Source: JAAAOZ01 sp964496595 (GTDB lineage Bacteria; Chloroflexota; Anaerolineae; B4-G1; SLSP01). From it: 19,727 nucleotides of DNA. The DNA is taken from positions 1 to 19,727 of the forward strand of contig CAZCAI010000088.1 of the NCBI GenBank assembly GCA_964496595.1, read 5' to 3'. The notes beneath the pieces are model-generated. The model searched no databases. It worked only from the letters and a program-made list of their open reading frames with translations, and was not told where the DNA came from. Below, one piece after another: positions 6,328 to 15,400 of the stretch (the stretch's first letter is position 1; every line of letters starts with the position of its first letter). Both the position numbers and the translations under genes were made by a program.

Positions 6328-7551
6328 ATGCACCTCACCGAGCAAGAGACAGCGTGGCTGGCTGGCGATGCCGGCCCCGCGATCCGGCGGGCGATGGAGA
6401 TTGTCGTCGCGCTGGGCAAGATCTACGACGCCGCGCGCCTGATCCCCGTTGCCAGCGTGCAGATCTCCGGGGTCTCGTACCGGAACATCGGCGCGGCGGG
6501 GCTGGACTTTCTCCGCCGCTGGGCCGAGGAGGGCGCGCGCGTTCGCGTCCCCACCACGCTGAATCCCACGGCGATGGATATGCAGGCGTGGCGCGCACAG
6601 GGCTTCGATCCGGGGTTCGCGGCCAAGCAGCGGGAGGTCGTCGAGGTCTTCGCGCGGATGGGCGTGGGCGGCGGGCGGCCCATTCCCACCTGCACGCCCT
6701 ACCTGATCGGCAACGTGCCCACGCCGGGCGAGCACATCGCCTGGGCGGAATCGTCCGCCGTCTCCTACGCCAACAGCGTGCTGGGCACCCGCACCAATCG
6801 CGAGGGCGGCCCCGGCGCGATCGCTGCCGCGCTGACGGGACGCACGGGCGCCTACGGCCTCCATTTGGATGCGGCGCGGCGCGCCACGTTGCGCGTCGAG
6901 GTGACGACGCCTCTCTATTCGATTCCCGACTTCAGCGCGTTGGGCGCCATTGTGGGCCGGGCTGCTTCCAAGCGCGTGCCTTACTTCGAGAGCCTGCCGC
7001 TGGCCAAGGGCGAAAATCTCTGGCGCGAGAAGCTCAAGGCGCTGGGTGCCGCGATGGCCGCGACCGGCGCTGTGGCGCTCTATCACGTCGCCGGCGTGAC
7101 GCCGGAGGCCGCGACGCCCGCCATCTTAGCGCCGGATCACGAGACGCTGGTGGTGGAGGATCTCACGCCGGGCTACGCGCTGCTCAACGACGACGTTGAA
7201 AGCGTGGACTTGGTGTGGATCGGCTGCCCGCACGCTTCCCCGGCGGAGATCGCGCTGGCAGCGGAGGCGGTGCGGGGCCGTCGTCTGCGCGCGCCGCTGT
7301 GGATCACCTGCGCGCGCCCCGTCAAAGACGCGGCTGCGGCCCAGGGCCTCACCGCCGAGATCGAGACGGCCGGCGGGCGGATCATCGCCGATGCCTGCAT
7401 GGCCATCGCGCCGGTGAAGGATCTGGGCTTCGCGTGCGTCGCCACGCCCTCGGCCAAGGGCGCCTTCTACCTGCGTAACTTGGCCGGCGTCGCGGCCCAC
7501 TTCGGCACGCTGGAGCAGTGTGTCGCAGCGGCGATCACGGGGGAATGGTAG
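6328..7551 (+). CDS. aconitase X, large (catalytic) subunit
   Basis: A 407-residue protein of the AcnX family (DUF521), Fe-S dehydratases distantly related to aconitase. Characterised members are cis-3-hydroxy-L-proline dehydratase in bacteria and phosphomevalonate dehydratase in archaea; which reaction this one carries out is not visible. Family marks are PTCTPYLIGN around Cys122, WAESSAVSYANSVLGTRTNREGGP at 139-162 (a long conserved loop), VWIGCPHAS with Cys300, and RIIADACM with Cys357; Cys122, Cys300 and Cys357 are the likely cluster ligands. The protein ends after the cysteine-bearing domain, so it needs the separate swivelling subunit encoded from 7782. The neighbours (coaE, a hypothetical membrane protein) do not reveal a substrate. 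GC content is high, like the surrounding core genes. Confidence 0.9.
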   Translation: MHLTEQETAWLAGDAGPAIRRAMEIVVALGKIYDAARLIPVASVQISGVSYRNIGAAGLDFLRRWAEEGARVRVPTTLNPTAMDMQAWRAQGFDPGFAAKQREVVEVFARMGVGGGRPIPTCTPYLIGNVPTPGEHIAWAESSAVSYANSVLGTRTNREGGPGAIAAALTGRTGAYGLHLDAARRATLRVEVTTPLYSIPDFSALGAIVGRAASKRVPYFESLPLAKGENLWREKLKALGAAMAATGAVALYHVAGVTPEAATPAILAPDHETLVVEDLTPGYALLNDDVESVDLVWIGCPHASPAEIALAAEAVRGRRLRAPLWITCARPVKDAAAAQGLTAEIETAGGRIIADACMAIAPVKDLGFACVATPSAKGAFYLRNLAGVAAHFGTLEQCVAAAITGEW

Positions 7552-7566
7552 AGGAAAAAGACGGGG

Positions 7567-7594
7567 CGTAATGCGTAGTGCGTATTTCGTAATG
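7567..7594 (+). repeat. four degenerate heptamers, CGTAATG-like
   Basis: Four 7-nt units begin with CGTA; the first and last are CGTAATG. They form the left arm of an imperfect inverted repeat with 7697-7714 (15 of 18 positions match). The whole 7552-7781 gap holds these repeats and no gene. Confidence 0.65.
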
Positions 7595-7621
7595 TGTCTG
7601 CAATGTAGATTTTCTTATATT

Positions 7622-7642
7622 TGACGTGTGACGTTTGACGAG
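7622..7642 (+). repeat. three heptamers, TGACGTN-like
   Basis: Three consecutive 7-nt units begin with TGACG (TGACGTG, TGACGTT, TGACGAG). They lie between the two inverted arms of the neighbouring heptamer blocks, in the likely loop of any folded transcript. Confidence 0.6.
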
Positions 7643-7696
7643 GCAGCACTTGCCCGTGATTTAACCAAAATCCCATTCCTATCCAGATAACCTTTT

Positions 7697-7724
7697 TACG
7701 TTCTACGCAATACGTTTTACGGGC
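7697..7724 (+). repeat. four degenerate heptamers, TACGNNN-like
   Basis: Four 7-nt units begin with TACG. Positions 7697-7714 are the inverted partner of 7567-7584. The last unit ends 57 nt before the start of the small subunit gene. Confidence 0.6.
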
Positions 7725-7781
7725 CTGAGACAGCATTATACCACCGCAAACAATCAATCAACCCAAAGGATTATTCTAATT

Positions 7782-8180
7782 ATGCAATCATTCACCGGTC
7801 GGGTCATCAAAGCGGGGCGCGCGGAAGGCGAGGCGTTGGTCTCGCCCGCGCCGATTGGCTTCTTAGGCGGCGTCGATGCCCAGACGGGGATCGTCACCGA
7901 GCGGGGCCATCCGCTGGAGGGGATGTGCGTGGCGCATCGCGTGCTGGTCTTCCCCACCGGGAAAGGCAGCACCGTCGGCTCCTACGTGCTCTACCAATTG
8001 GCCGCCAATGGCCTGGCGCCCGCCGCGATTCTCAACGCGGAGAGCGAACCCATCGTCGCCGTCGGCGCCATCATCTCTGAAATCCCGATGGTCGATCAGC
8101 TTCCGCTCGACGCCATCCACACGGGCGACCGCGTCCGCGTCGAGGGGGCGACGGTGCAGGTCAGGCCTCGCGAGGCCTGA
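7782..8180 (+). CDS. aconitase X, small (swivelling) subunit
   Basis: A 132-residue protein matching the DUF126/AcnX swivel domain that closes over the Fe-S domain and completes the active site. The hallmark FPTGKGSTVGSYVLYQL lies at 57-73; this loop carries the catalytic serine in the aconitase superfamily, with Ser63 or Ser67 the candidates here. GGVDAQTGIVTERGHPLEG at 29-47 and a C-terminal beta barrel (GDRVRVEGATVQV) complete the fold. It is separated from the large subunit by 230 nt of heptamer repeats, whereas such pairs are usually adjacent or overlapping. A weak ribosome site (AAAGGA) sits about 11 nt before the ATG. It probably shares the large subunit's transcript; no strong promoter was seen in the gap. 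The stop codon is part of a perfect palindrome. Confidence 0.9.
   Translation: MQSFTGRVIKAGRAEGEALVSPAPIGFLGGVDAQTGIVTERGHPLEGMCVAHRVLVFPTGKGSTVGSYVLYQLAANGLAPAAILNAESEPIVAVGAIISEIPMVDQLPLDAIHTGDRVRVEGATVQVRPREA
8161..8180. repeat. perfect 20-bp palindrome across the stop codon
   Basis: The last 20 nt of the small-subunit gene read identically on both strands, with half-site TCAGGCCTCG. As RNA it would form an 8-bp stem with a CGCG loop whose 3' arm includes the TGA stop. The following sequence (GATTTTAT about 12 nt on) is only weakly T-rich, so it is a possible but poor terminator, or alternatively a protein binding site. Confidence 0.6.
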
Positions 8181-8227
8181 TGCGGGCGGCACGATTTTAT
8201 CCCCCATGCATCTGCTTCTGTTTCGGG

Positions 8228-8233
8228 TATAAT
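8228..8233 (+). promoter_or_regulatory. -10 element before the small membrane protein
   Basis: A consensus TATAAT lies 60 nt before the ATG at 8294. No convincing -35 box was found 15-19 nt upstream, and there is no TGN extension. Confidence 0.4.
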
Positions 8234-8293
8234 AGAGATTGTAATCGGCCAGGATTTCTTCACCTATCATAGGCGTAAGGAGGCGCAAGCGAT

Positions 8294-8791
8294 ATGTCGA
8301 TGATCATAACCACCGCGGGTATCGTACTCATCATTTTGGTTGTCTTTGTGCTATATGCTGTCTATCAATGGCACACTCAGGAGCGCAATGGGGATGATGT
8401 CCTCACACCAGATGAAAAGATCGGCCTGGAGAAAACTTACGAGCACGAAAAAGAGGCGTTGGAATTGGCTGAGAAATGGCGCGATAAGACCCATGAGGTA
8501 TATCATTTTCAACTGGTGTCCAGTGAAGTGTTGGATACCTATATCGGCGATCCCACTGAGGAAGCGTTGAAGGAAAACTTAAAACGCGCAGAAGAAGCTA
8601 TCCAGACACATAAGGACCGGATCAAACAACTGCTTACCTATGCAAAACAGAACAACATCGATCTGAAGAGTGCGAAGGTTACGGAAGAAAATGAAGAAAA
8701 TGAAGAAAATGAAGGAAATGAAGAGGATGAGGAGAACGAAGGAAACGAAGAGCATGACAAAGGAACTGGAGGGAACGGCAAGGAAAGCTAG
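8294..8791 (+). CDS. membrane-anchored coiled-coil protein with acidic repeat tail
   Basis: A 165-residue protein I do not recognise. It has one hydrophobic helix at about residues 4-24 (IITTAGIVLIILVVFVLY) close to the N-terminus, then a charged helical segment of about 35-125 likely to form a coiled coil, then a tail at 131-154 built of eight Glu-rich triplets such as EEN and EGN. With few positive charges before the helix and QWHTQER after it, the bulk is probably cytoplasmic. TAAGGAGG (8276-8283) 10 nt upstream supports the ATG. Its base composition is clearly more AT-rich than the aconitase X and kinase genes around it, suggesting recent arrival or relaxed selection. The tail resembles low-complexity acidic tails that grow by slippage. 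No function is proposed. Confidence 0.75.
   Translation: MSMIITTAGIVLIILVVFVLYAVYQWHTQERNGDDVLTPDEKIGLEKTYEHEKEALELAEKWRDKTHEVYHFQLVSSEVLDTYIGDPTEEALKENLKRAEEAIQTHKDRIKQLLTYAKQNNIDLKSAKVTEENEENEENEGNEEDEENEGNEEHDKGTGGNGKES
8684..8755 (+). repeat. eight in-frame 9-nt tandem repeats
   Basis: Eight 9-nt units encode Glu-Glu/Gly-Asn type triplets. The first three are identical (GAAGAAAAT) and the others differ at one to four positions, so the 5' end of the array looks youngest. Unit number can change without frameshift. Confidence 0.85.
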
Positions 8792-8909
8792 GCCCCATAT
8801 AGTTTAGTCTTATGCGCTCTCACAGCGCCTCATTCATTGACGAAGTTGGGGCTTTTGGATTTTGCCGGGTAACCCCTTCAGCAGACCTAAAAGTAGCCAA
8901 GAATTACGT

Positions 8910-8935
8910 GTTTGTGAGGATCACAGACCTTTTTT
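8910..8935 (+). terminator. candidate intrinsic terminator
   Basis: An 8-bp stem with one G-T pair (arms 8910-8917 and 8921-8928, core TGTGA/TCACA) and a 3-nt loop is followed after one base by six T. It stands about 120 nt after the small membrane protein gene. The rest of the gap 8792-9029 holds no gene I can support. Confidence 0.45.
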
Positions 8936-9029
8936 ACGTCGTTACTAGGTTGCGGATGGGAATGTATGATTGCACCCCGCGAATTCCTGAAGAGTCACGA
9001 AGTTCCGTTCCACCTTATCTTATACCTCT

Positions 9030-12000
9030 TCAACCTTCTCGATTTTGATCGAGCACGCGCGCCAACAATTGGGAAAGTTGCTCCATGTTCGGGGGTTTGA
9101 GCATCCAACCGGACAGGCCCTGGCTCTGCAACTTCTCCAGCTCTTTCTCCATGGGATGCCCGCTCAAAACCACCACGGGGATGGACATAGCGCGCTTTTG
9201 CATCGCGTAGAACAACCCCTGCCCGCCCATCTCTGGCATGACGAGGTCGCTCAACACCAGGGAAATGTCAGCGGCGCGCTGCGCCAAGATATCGAGCGCC
9301 TCGTGACCATTCCCCGCCTCCAGGATTTCATACTCCAGTGAGGCTAAGCACTCCACCAGAGCGCGCCGCAAGGTGATGTTGTCCTCCACGACCAGGAGCG
9401 TCTCGCCCTTTCCGTTGACAAAAGCCAGCGTCGATGCTTGCAACGCCTCCGGTTGACGCCCCACCAGCGCGGGGAGGTAGATGGTGAAGACGGCGCCCTT
9501 CCCCACCTTCGTGGTCACATTGATATGGCCCGCGTGTTTTTTGACGATGCCGTAGACCTGCGGCAACCCCAAACCACTGCCGCCGCCCGGCCCCTTGGTG
9601 GTGAAGAACGGCTCGAAGATGTGCGGCAACACCTCCGGCGCGATGCCCATGCCGCTATCCGCCACGCTCAACTTCACCCACGTCCCGCCCTCCAGACCCG
9701 GCAGAATGGGCGGCGCATCGCTCGCGAGGGTGATCTGCTCCAGCCCGATGCACAGCGTCCCGCCCGTGGGCATCGCATCCCGCGCATTGACGGCCAGGTT
9801 GGTGAGTATTTGCTGCATGCGCGTTGGATCAGCGTTCACCGTGTAGGTCTCCCCCGCATCGCACATCAACTCGATCTCGATGTTCTCCGGCAAGGTCCGT
9901 TCCAGCAGCTTAACCTGCTCCTTGACCAGCGCCTGCAGGTCGAGCGGACGGCGCTCCAGTATCGCCCGCCGGCTAAAGTCTAAAATCTGCTCAATCAGTC
10001 GGCTGGCGTGCCAGGCTTGTTGATTGACGACGGCCAAGCGGTCGCGATCCTGCGCGGAGATACCCGGCGACCGCTCGATCATCCGCGCGTAGAGCACGAT
10101 GGAGGTCATGATGTTGTTGAAATCGTGCGCGATGCCGGCGGCCAGTTGGCCCACGGCGGCCAGCCGCTCCTGTTGATGCAGTTGCGTTCGGATTTCGCGT
10201 TCCTGGGTTACATCGTTGAACACTAACACCCAATGGCCCGGCTCAGCGCCCCGCTCGACCGGACGGGCGATGGTCTTGAAGATACGACCTTCAGCTTGCA
10301 CCTCGTGCCAGAGGCCCTGGGTGGGCGGCGAGGTGAGCAACTCGGAGAGCGCGTGGTCACCCAGGTGCGTAAGGACGTCGCCCACGCCGGCATCCGCCAG
10401 CACAGCTAGATCGCGTTCGGCTACGGGATTAGCCTGGAGGACGCGGCCCGCGCTATTCAGCAGCATGACGCCGGCCGGCACGGTGGCCAAGATCTGCTCC
10501 AGCTTCTGCGCTTGATCGTGGATCTGGGCGGTGAGGCGGGCGCGCTCGGCCTCCGCCCGCTTCCGCTCGGTGATCTCGCGAATAATGGAGAGGACTTTAT
10601 CCGCCCCGTACGGCACAACCCGCGCCTCGAAATATCGGTGTTCATTGGCAATGAAAACGTCATACTCGTGGATTTGCGTCTCGTTCGCGGCGAGGGCTTG
10701 CTCAATCGCGTGCGCCAGCGCGGAAGCCAGCGGCTCCGGGAATATATCGCGCGGCGTCCGGCCTAAAAATTGTGCGGGCGGGACATATAAAGCATCTGGA
10801 TGGGCGACATGATAATCGAGATAAGCGCCATCGCGATGTTGCACGAACATCATATCGGGGATAGCGTTCAAGATGGCGCGATTTCGGGCCTCGCTCTCGC
10901 GCAGCGCCGCTTCCATTCGCTTGCGGTCGGTGATGTCCGTGTGGACGCCCACCACGGCCACGACTTCGCCGGCCTCTTTGACGGCATACGCGCGGAGTAG
11001 AACCTCCACCACCTCACGCTCGCGATTGTACATCGTCACCTCGCCGTCCCATTCGCCGCCCGCCAGAATTGTCGCGAAGACCTCCCGCCCCACATTCTCA
11101 TCGACGTACAACGTGGCGGGCGGATCGTCGCCGACATCCCCAAACATCTCGTTGAACGTTCGGTTTTGGTAATAGTGGCGCCCATCGGGCGTCGCCATCC
11201 CGACGGCGTCCGAGGAGGCATCCAAGGCCTTCTTGAATTTCCTCGTCGCTTCTTCGGCCCGTTTGCGCTCGGTGATGTCGGTGTGGGTGCCGATCATCCG
11301 CGTGGCGCGCCCATTCCGGTCGCGCATCGCCGCTCGGCCCCGCCCTAAGATCCAACGCCATTCGCCAGTTTTGGCTCGCATGCGGAACTCGATCTCAAAG
11401 CTATCGCAGTGACTCTCGATGCAGGCGCGATTCGCCCGCAGGGCAAAATCTTTGTCATCAGGATGGATCAGATTTTGCCAGGCATCGGCGTGGGGTGAAA
11501 TCTCATCATTCGCATAGCCCAGCAGTGCGGTGTAGCCCGGGCTGTAGTAGACCGCATCGGTGGACACATCCCAATCCCACAGACCATCTCGATTGGTCTC
11601 CATCGCCAGTCTAAAGCGTTCTTCGCTTTTTCTCAAAGCAGCGATACTGCGGAGCACCGTCAAGGCCAGCGCGGTGATAATCCCCACCAGCAGCGATTCA
11701 ACGAGGTAGGGCTGCGTGCGCCAACCTTCGAGTATCCCCGGCCATACGGGGGCGCCATTCAGATAGGCTAATACGCCCCAGACCGCCGGCGTCGTAAAGA
11801 GCTGGGCGCAGAGCAGGATCAGCAACAGCCATGCGACGCCATATCCCACCAGGGAGTGCATACGACTGAGCCAGCGCTTGTACAAGGTGCGCATCACGAT
11901 CAGCGTGGGCAGGGCGTACAACATATTGCCGATCAAGACCGTCAGCAATGGCAATTGATACGGGCGCGTGATGGATAAAAAGCCGGCCAGCAGCAGCGCC

Positions 12001-12194
12001 GCCCACCAGTGTTGCAGATGCACGAAGCCGATGTAGCCAAAGATCCAGCGGCCTTCGATGAGGGCCTTCGTATAGGGGATTTCGACGCTGAAGTAGCTGG
12101 CTATCGCGCCCAAGACGGCCAGCACGACGAAGCGCACAACCTCGCTATGCCACCAATCACCATGATCAAGTCGTAATGGTTTCCTGCCGGCCAT
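9030..12194 (-). CDS. hybrid sensor histidine kinase with four PAS modules
   Basis: A 1054-residue membrane sensor. About five or six hydrophobic segments fill residues 20-185 (no family recognised). Four PAS-like modules follow: roughly 192-310 (with PAC end THTDITERKRAEE), 318-425, 435-545 and 565-665. HisKA has the phospho-acceptor His690 in AAGIAHDFNNI. The ATPase shows NLAVNARDA (799-807), DSGMGI (846-851), FEPFFTTK (860-867) and GSGLGL (872-877). A receiver at about 930-1050 has acidic pair Glu937/Asp938, phospho-acceptor Asp983 in LSDLVMPEMGG and Lys1033. The H-box type (HDFNN) is that of NtrB-like and many hybrid kinases. No output domain or separate response regulator lies nearby, so the partner is elsewhere. 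GGAAGGGGGAT just before the ATG supports the start. The signal sensed is unknown. Confidence 0.93.
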   Translation of the reverse strand: MAGRKPLRLDHGDWWHSEVVRFVVLAVLGAIASYFSVEIPYTKALIEGRWIFGYIGFVHLQHWWAALLLAGFLSITRPYQLPLLTVLIGNMLYALPTLIVMRTLYKRWLSRMHSLVGYGVAWLLLILLCAQLFTTPAVWGVLAYLNGAPVWPGILEGWRTQPYLVESLLVGIITALALTVLRSIAALRKSEERFRLAMETNRDGLWDWDVSTDAVYYSPGYTALLGYANDEISPHADAWQNLIHPDDKDFALRANRACIESHCDSFEIEFRMRAKTGEWRWILGRGRAAMRDRNGRATRMIGTHTDITERKRAEEATRKFKKALDASSDAVGMATPDGRHYYQNRTFNEMFGDVGDDPPATLYVDENVGREVFATILAGGEWDGEVTMYNREREVVEVLLRAYAVKEAGEVVAVVGVHTDITDRKRMEAALRESEARNRAILNAIPDMMFVQHRDGAYLDYHVAHPDALYVPPAQFLGRTPRDIFPEPLASALAHAIEQALAANETQIHEYDVFIANEHRYFEARVVPYGADKVLSIIREITERKRAEAERARLTAQIHDQAQKLEQILATVPAGVMLLNSAGRVLQANPVAERDLAVLADAGVGDVLTHLGDHALSELLTSPPTQGLWHEVQAEGRIFKTIARPVERGAEPGHWVLVFNDVTQEREIRTQLHQQERLAAVGQLAAGIAHDFNNIMTSIVLYARMIERSPGISAQDRDRLAVVNQQAWHASRLIEQILDFSRRAILERRPLDLQALVKEQVKLLERTLPENIEIELMCDAGETYTVNADPTRMQQILTNLAVNARDAMPTGGTLCIGLEQITLASDAPPILPGLEGGTWVKLSVADSGMGIAPEVLPHIFEPFFTTKGPGGGSGLGLPQVYGIVKKHAGHINVTTKVGKGAVFTIYLPALVGRQPEALQASTLAFVNGKGETLLVVEDNITLRRALVECLASLEYEILEAGNGHEALDILAQRAADISLVLSDLVMPEMGGQGLFYAMQKRAMSIPVVVLSGHPMEKELEKLQSQGLSGWMLKPPNMEQLSQLLARVLDQNREG

Positions 12195-12231
12195 TGATCC
12201 CCCTTCCCTTTTTTCGCGCGCGAGATGACTT

Positions 12232-12251
12232 AGAAATTATTTCTCAGTATA
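12232..12251 (-). promoter_or_regulatory. candidate promoter and dyad of the hybrid kinase
   Basis: On the minus strand TATACT (12251-12246) could be a -10 box; the -35 is weak. Directly downstream AGAAAT and ATTTCT (12232-12244) form a 6-bp dyad around one base at the expected transcription start, a possible operator. Confidence 0.3.
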
Positions 12252-12291
12252 CCTGATCTTAACACAAGTGCATGGGGGCAAATTCTAAGTA

Positions 12292-12438
12292 GGGGCATAA
12301 CTATCTGGTTAGTTTTCTGAGCAGACCAAGGTGCAACGCACTTGAGCAGAAGGAAGGTGCGGCATCATGCAGTCTGTGCTTGACGATAAGTCCAAAAGTG
12401 CGTTGTACCTCACCAGACTAAACGGTTACGGGGCATAA
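12292..12438. mobile_element. MITE-like relic with 9-bp direct repeats
   Basis: GGGGCATAA occurs at 12292-12300 and again at 12430-12438, the size and placement of a target-site duplication. Between them lie inverted sequences: AGGTGCAACGCACTT (12329-12343) matches the reverse complement of 12396-12410 at 14 of 15 positions, and the outer ends share GTTAGT/GTTTAGT-like motifs. There is no coding sequence. The element fills the gap between the two kinase genes together with the terminator to its right. Confidence 0.4.
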
Positions 12439-12466
12439 AAATAGCCCGGGGAGAACTTCCCCGGGC
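12433..12466 (-). terminator. intrinsic terminator of the 7TM kinase gene
   Basis: GCCCGGGGA (12444-12452) pairs with TCCCCGGGC (12458-12466) over a 5-nt loop. On the minus strand the stem is followed by TATTTTTAT, and it starts 29 nt after the stop of the 7TM kinase gene. On the plus strand an A-run follows, so it works best for the minus-strand gene. Confidence 0.8.
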
Positions 12467-12494
12467 AGGATAAAAAAGGGGGCGGCGTTTGGCG

Positions 12495-15400
12495 CTACGG
12501 GAGCGCTTCGCCCCGCTCCTCTTCTCTCACCGCCTGAGCGGACGTCAGCGTGAAGCTGAAGGTCGTGCCGTTGGCCGAGGTCTCCTCCAACCAGATGCGC
12601 TCGCCGTGCAGATCCATCACCATCCGACAGAAGGCCAGGCCCAAGCCGCTCCCGCGCTGGTATTGATTACCGGTGGCGAATTTCTCAAAGAGACGCTCCT
12701 GAACATCCGGCGGCACGCCGTCGCCAGTATCTCGCACCGAGACCTTGACATTCCCAGTGCCATTTTGCACCACACAGACGCTCACCCGGCCATCTTCTGG
12801 CGTGAATTTGATCGCGTTATCGACCAGGTTTTGCAACACCCGCTCCAACAAACCGGCGTCGACATAGACGATGGGCGATGGCACAGGGAGCCGCTTGATC
12901 AACGCTACCCCCTCGGCCTCCGCCAGCGCGGATTGTGCATCCAATACTTTTTTGATCAAAGAATTGAGCGCGAGTTCGTCGCGCTGCAACGGCATTCGGC
13001 CGCTCTCCAGCCTGCCGATGTCCAAAATCGCGTTGACGAGATCTAACATCCGCTGCGTAGAACGATCAAGCACTCCCAACATATGAAGCTCGCCAGTGGT
13101 CAGCATCTTCTTCGAAAGGCTCCGATTCAGCAGCTTGACGGCGCCGGAGATGCCGGTCAGGGGATTGCGCAGATCGTGCACCATCGTGTGGGTGAGATCG
13201 TTCCGCATCTTCTCCACTAGCCGCTCCTCGGTGACATCCCGGAGCACGATCAGCCAGCCGAGCAGGGTCATTTCGGTGCGGACGGGCATGTAAAACCACT
13301 GAATGGCCCGCGAATCGAATGCAAATTCGCCCTCATCGTACATCTCATCGCGCTGCTGGGCGCGGCGCAATTCGCGCATCAAGACGCGCGCGACGTTGGG
13401 CGCGGCCGCGCGGAGGATAGGGAAGAGCGTCAGCGCGTCGCGTTGCATCCAAGCTTCCGCGTCGTCGGGGAGACAGAGCAGATTGATCGCCCGCTGATTG
13501 ATTACCTGGATGCTGAAATCCACGCCCAACAGAAGAATGCCATCCCGGCTAGACTCGATGATCGCGTGCAGACGCGAGCGCTCATCCGCCACCGCCTGGA
13601 AGAGCCGCGCGTTGACGACCGCCGTCGCAATCTGCCGCCCGATGGCCATCTGCAAGGCGATGTCGTGCGCCGAATATTCACGCGGCGTCCGGGAGAAGAG
13701 GCACAAGACGCCCATCGAGCTCTCTTGATGCAAGAGCGGGGAGAGCGCGCAGGTGCGGATGCGAGCAGCGCGCAACGCTTCTACGCCCGCGGGCATGATG
13801 TGCAACGCCTGGGCCAGCGCCCGCGACTCGGTAGTCACATCGCCGATCATCAATGGCGTTGTCTCTTCATAGATGTGCGCCCACAAGGGCCCCAGCTTGC
13901 TTTCGATCACGGCTTCGATGGCAGCCGGCAGGTTACGCTTCGCGGCGATGGCCAGCCTGTCGGCCTCCGGCTGCCGCAAGAGGATCAAACCCGATTCAAA
14001 ATCTAATGAGTTGAGCGCCACATCTAACGTCTCGGCCAGCAACGACGCCAACACCAGCGATTGACCTACGGCCCGCGAGACCTCGTAGAGCGCGCTCAAA
14101 TCCGCCACGTAGCCGCCGATCTCGGCGTGCGAGCGCGCCACATCCAGGGAGAGCGCAACCGACTCCGCCAACAGCTCCGCTTGCTGGCGATCATCGATAT
14201 CGAAGGCGTGAGCTTGCTGGCTACTGATGTCCAACAGCCCCAAGATGCGCTCGCCGCGACGCAGCGGGATGACCATCCGGCTGCACACCGGGGCCGCCCG
14301 GTCGTCAGGAGCAATGATCTCGCACAAATCCGAGACATATCGCGCTTCTTGATTGTGGAAGGCCTCCCCGCGCACCCCCGCGTCCCAGGGGATATGCCAG
14401 CCGCCCGCGACGGCGTCGAGGCTGCTGGTCGCCTCGATTCGCAGCACCTTCTCCAGCGGATCGGGCGCTAAGATCGCCACGGAAGGCCAACCGGTCAGGC
14501 GCGCGATCGCGTCCACGGCGACCTGCGGCACCGTCTTGGGATTCAGGTGCCCGCCTAACTTCTCCAGCACCTCATAGAGCATCGAGACGCGCCGGGCCAG
14601 ATTGCGCTGCGCTTCGTAGATCTGTGCGTTATGCACCGCCATCGCCATCTGATGTGCAGCCGCGCGCATCACGAGCAAATCTTCCTCATCGAAGTGCCCC
14701 AGATCCGAGTGCTGGAGCGTCAATACGCCCAACAGGATGCCTTGATTGATCAGCGGCACGGCCAAAGCCGACCGGGTGACGATGCTCACGCGCTTCAGCG
14801 GCAACCAGCGCGAATCTTCTTGGGCATCCTCCAACACCACAGCCTCGCGATGTTGCGCCACCCATCCCGCCAGCCCTTGATCCATCACCCGTTGCAGGGT
14901 CTGCTGGCTCTGCCGGATATTGCCATCCTCCGAAACCGTGATCCGATGGGTGACGTGCAGCATGTCATCCACCAACAACAGCGACCCGCTCTCCGCCGCC
15001 GAGATTTTCGCCGCGATGTCCAGGGTATTCTGGAGCGTGGCGTCCAAATCCAATTGTTCCGCCGTCACCTTCGCGACCGCGACCAGGTTCTTATAGAGCT
15101 GTTCCCGCGATTGCAACGTGGCTTCCGCCCGCTTGCGCAACGTGATATCGTGGAAGACGATGCACCAGCCCAGGCATTTATCTGCCTTTTTGCCCAACAC
15201 CGAGACCTGGACATCGTAATATCGAGGCTCCCCCTCCTGGCTGATGGCAATCTCGGCGCCATCCGTTCGCAAATTTCCCTCTACATCAAAAAGTTCCGGC
15301 CAGAGGGATAAGACCTCGCGCGCGGGACGGCCAATCATCCGCCGCGATCCGCACGCCAGCACATCCCGGCACACCGCCAGATTGACGTCGACCACGTGAT

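Noticed and set aside
6244..7086. 280-codon open frame opposite the aconitase X gene
   Set aside because: Antisense to an intact gene with conserved cysteines; composition typical of a shadow frame.
6106..7781. CRISPR array as an explanation for the short tandem repeats
   Set aside because: Units are 7 nt with no spacers and no cas genes are present.
8812..9048. 78-codon open frame on the plus strand in the gap before the hybrid kinase
   Set aside because: No ribosome site, no recognisable sequence, and it crosses a candidate terminator and overlaps the end of the kinase gene.
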